From contig NZ_JAZKUG010000001.1 in assembly GCF_036625195.1 (NCBI RefSeq), forward strand, positions 4,650,001-4,714,000: 64,000 nt of DNA, given 5' to 3'. Positions within the stretch are counted from its first letter, which is position 1, and each line of letters opens with the position of its first letter. The notes under the pieces were generated by a model. That model was not told where the DNA came from. It saw nothing but the letters and a program-made list of their open reading frames with translations, and ran no database searches. This document shows positions 63,573-64,000 of the stretch, piece after piece. The translations under genes and the position numbers were made by a program. Source of the stretch: Accumulibacter sp. (GTDB taxonomy: Bacteria; Pseudomonadota; Gammaproteobacteria; Burkholderiales; Rhodocyclaceae).

Positions 63573-63890
63573 TCCCACCCCCTGTCACGGCCAGCCGCGC
63601 AAGACCTGCAGCAAGGACGATGTACGGCAGGCAGGTCTGGTGACTCGATCACCCCGGCGAGAGGGAAGATTGGTGCGTCGCATTCGCTGCCGGCACCACG
63701 CCCGCGAGGATGATTTCCATGCTCATCAGTAAAGCACTTGTCCTTTCCAATTACAAGGAGATTCGCCCGCCAGTCGGCAGCCCGGGATGCTCGGCAACGG
63801 GACAGCCCGTCCACGCTGGAGAACGGCATTTCACCGCCCGCTGTCCTGCCTCGGCAGAACGTTGTGCTATCGGCCGGGACAGGTCATGCC
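63573..63890. other. intergenic region between two RTX genes
   Basis: About 318 bases upstream of the GH16-RTX gene and downstream of a fourth RTX gene, both on the minus strand. It is less GC-rich in the middle (around 63720-63760). It holds one promoter-like sequence and no convincing gene. Confidence 0.5.
63728..63756 (-). promoter_or_regulatory. sigma70-like promoter candidate for the GH16-RTX gene
   Basis: On the minus strand TTGTAA (63756-63751), a 17-base spacer, then TTTACT (63733-63728): four of six matches at each box. It lies about 150 bases before the ATG at 63572, in the least GC-rich part of the gap. Confidence 0.3.
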
Positions 63891-64000
63891 TCATGTGACG
63901 ACGAAGTCGAGATTGCTGAGCGCCAGCCCGGCGGCGAGCGTGGCGATCTGCACGGGACCGGCGCCTGTGTTGCCGTCGGCGTCGTAGTACAGCGCGCCGC
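63891..64000 (-). CDS. C-terminal end of a fourth RTX protein (5' part outside window)
   Basis: Only the last 36 codons are present. They encode GALYYDADGNTGAG, then VQIATLAAGLALSNLDFVVT and a TGA at 63893-63891. This is the same C-terminal secretion region as in the three complete RTX proteins, closest to the GH16-RTX protein (VQIATLAAGLALTNVDFLVT). The gene runs in from the right edge and precedes the GH16-RTX gene on the same strand. Confidence 0.85.
   Translation of the reverse strand, partial: GALYYDADGNTGAGPVQIATLAAGLALSNLDFVVT

Overview
The window is GC-rich (clearly above 60 percent by eye), has long genes and contains no tRNA, rRNA, IS element or CRISPR that I could see. Gene content (giant RTX/FG-GAP/RCC1-like secreted proteins, an ABC-type capsule exporter, a SPINDLY-like O-GlcNAc transferase remnant, DUF3467) suggests a Gram-negative proteobacterium. 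A Rhodocyclales / Candidatus Accumulibacter-like betaproteobacterium is my best guess; that is inference from gene style, not a database result.

Layout. (1) 1-1.8 kb, plus strand: the 3' end of a large Calx-beta-like protein with a matrixin-type zinc protease motif, then a DUF3467 gene. (2) 1.8-15.4 kb, minus strand: one giant secreted protein of 4542 aa, with a seven-bladed FG-GAP propeller followed by very many RTX calcium-binding repeats. (3) 15.4-16.0 kb: a divergent intergenic region. (4) 16.0-47.9 kb, plus strand: one long, tightly packed polysaccharide locus. It begins with kpsE-, kpsM- and kpsT-like exporter genes and continues with glycosyltransferases, about eight methyltransferase domains, two MptE-like (DUF115) domains, a CMP-sugar synthetase, a 2-hydroxyacid dehydrogenase, an SDR, sulfotransferase-like proteins and three very large composite enzymes. 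(5) 47.8-49.3 kb, minus strand: a TPR/O-GlcNAc-transferase gene cut off inside its catalytic domain at the edge of the polysaccharide locus. (6) 49.3-63.6 kb, minus strand: two more giant RTX proteins, one with DUF4347, 30 RCC1-like repeats and cadherin-like domains, the other with an N-terminal GH16 glycanase. (7) 63.9-64 kb: the 3' end of a fourth RTX protein.

How the parts work together (inference): the central locus should build, methylate, possibly sulfate and export a complex surface glycan through an ABC-2 (capsule-type) transporter. The flanking RTX proteins look like type I secretion substrates of the extracellular matrix, and one carries a glycanase. Neither the outer-membrane or KpsC/S/D capsule partners nor the HlyB/HlyD secretion proteins are in this window.

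The most unusual part is 34.9-47.9 kb. Several enzymes that are normally separate are joined into single reading frames. A roughly 130-residue, probably beta-sandwich module is repeated five times across two of these proteins. In one of them it lies between a radical-SAM domain, a YVTN beta-propeller and a DegT-type aminotransferase. Ribosome-binding-site-like sequences plus in-frame ATGs sit at several of the module borders.
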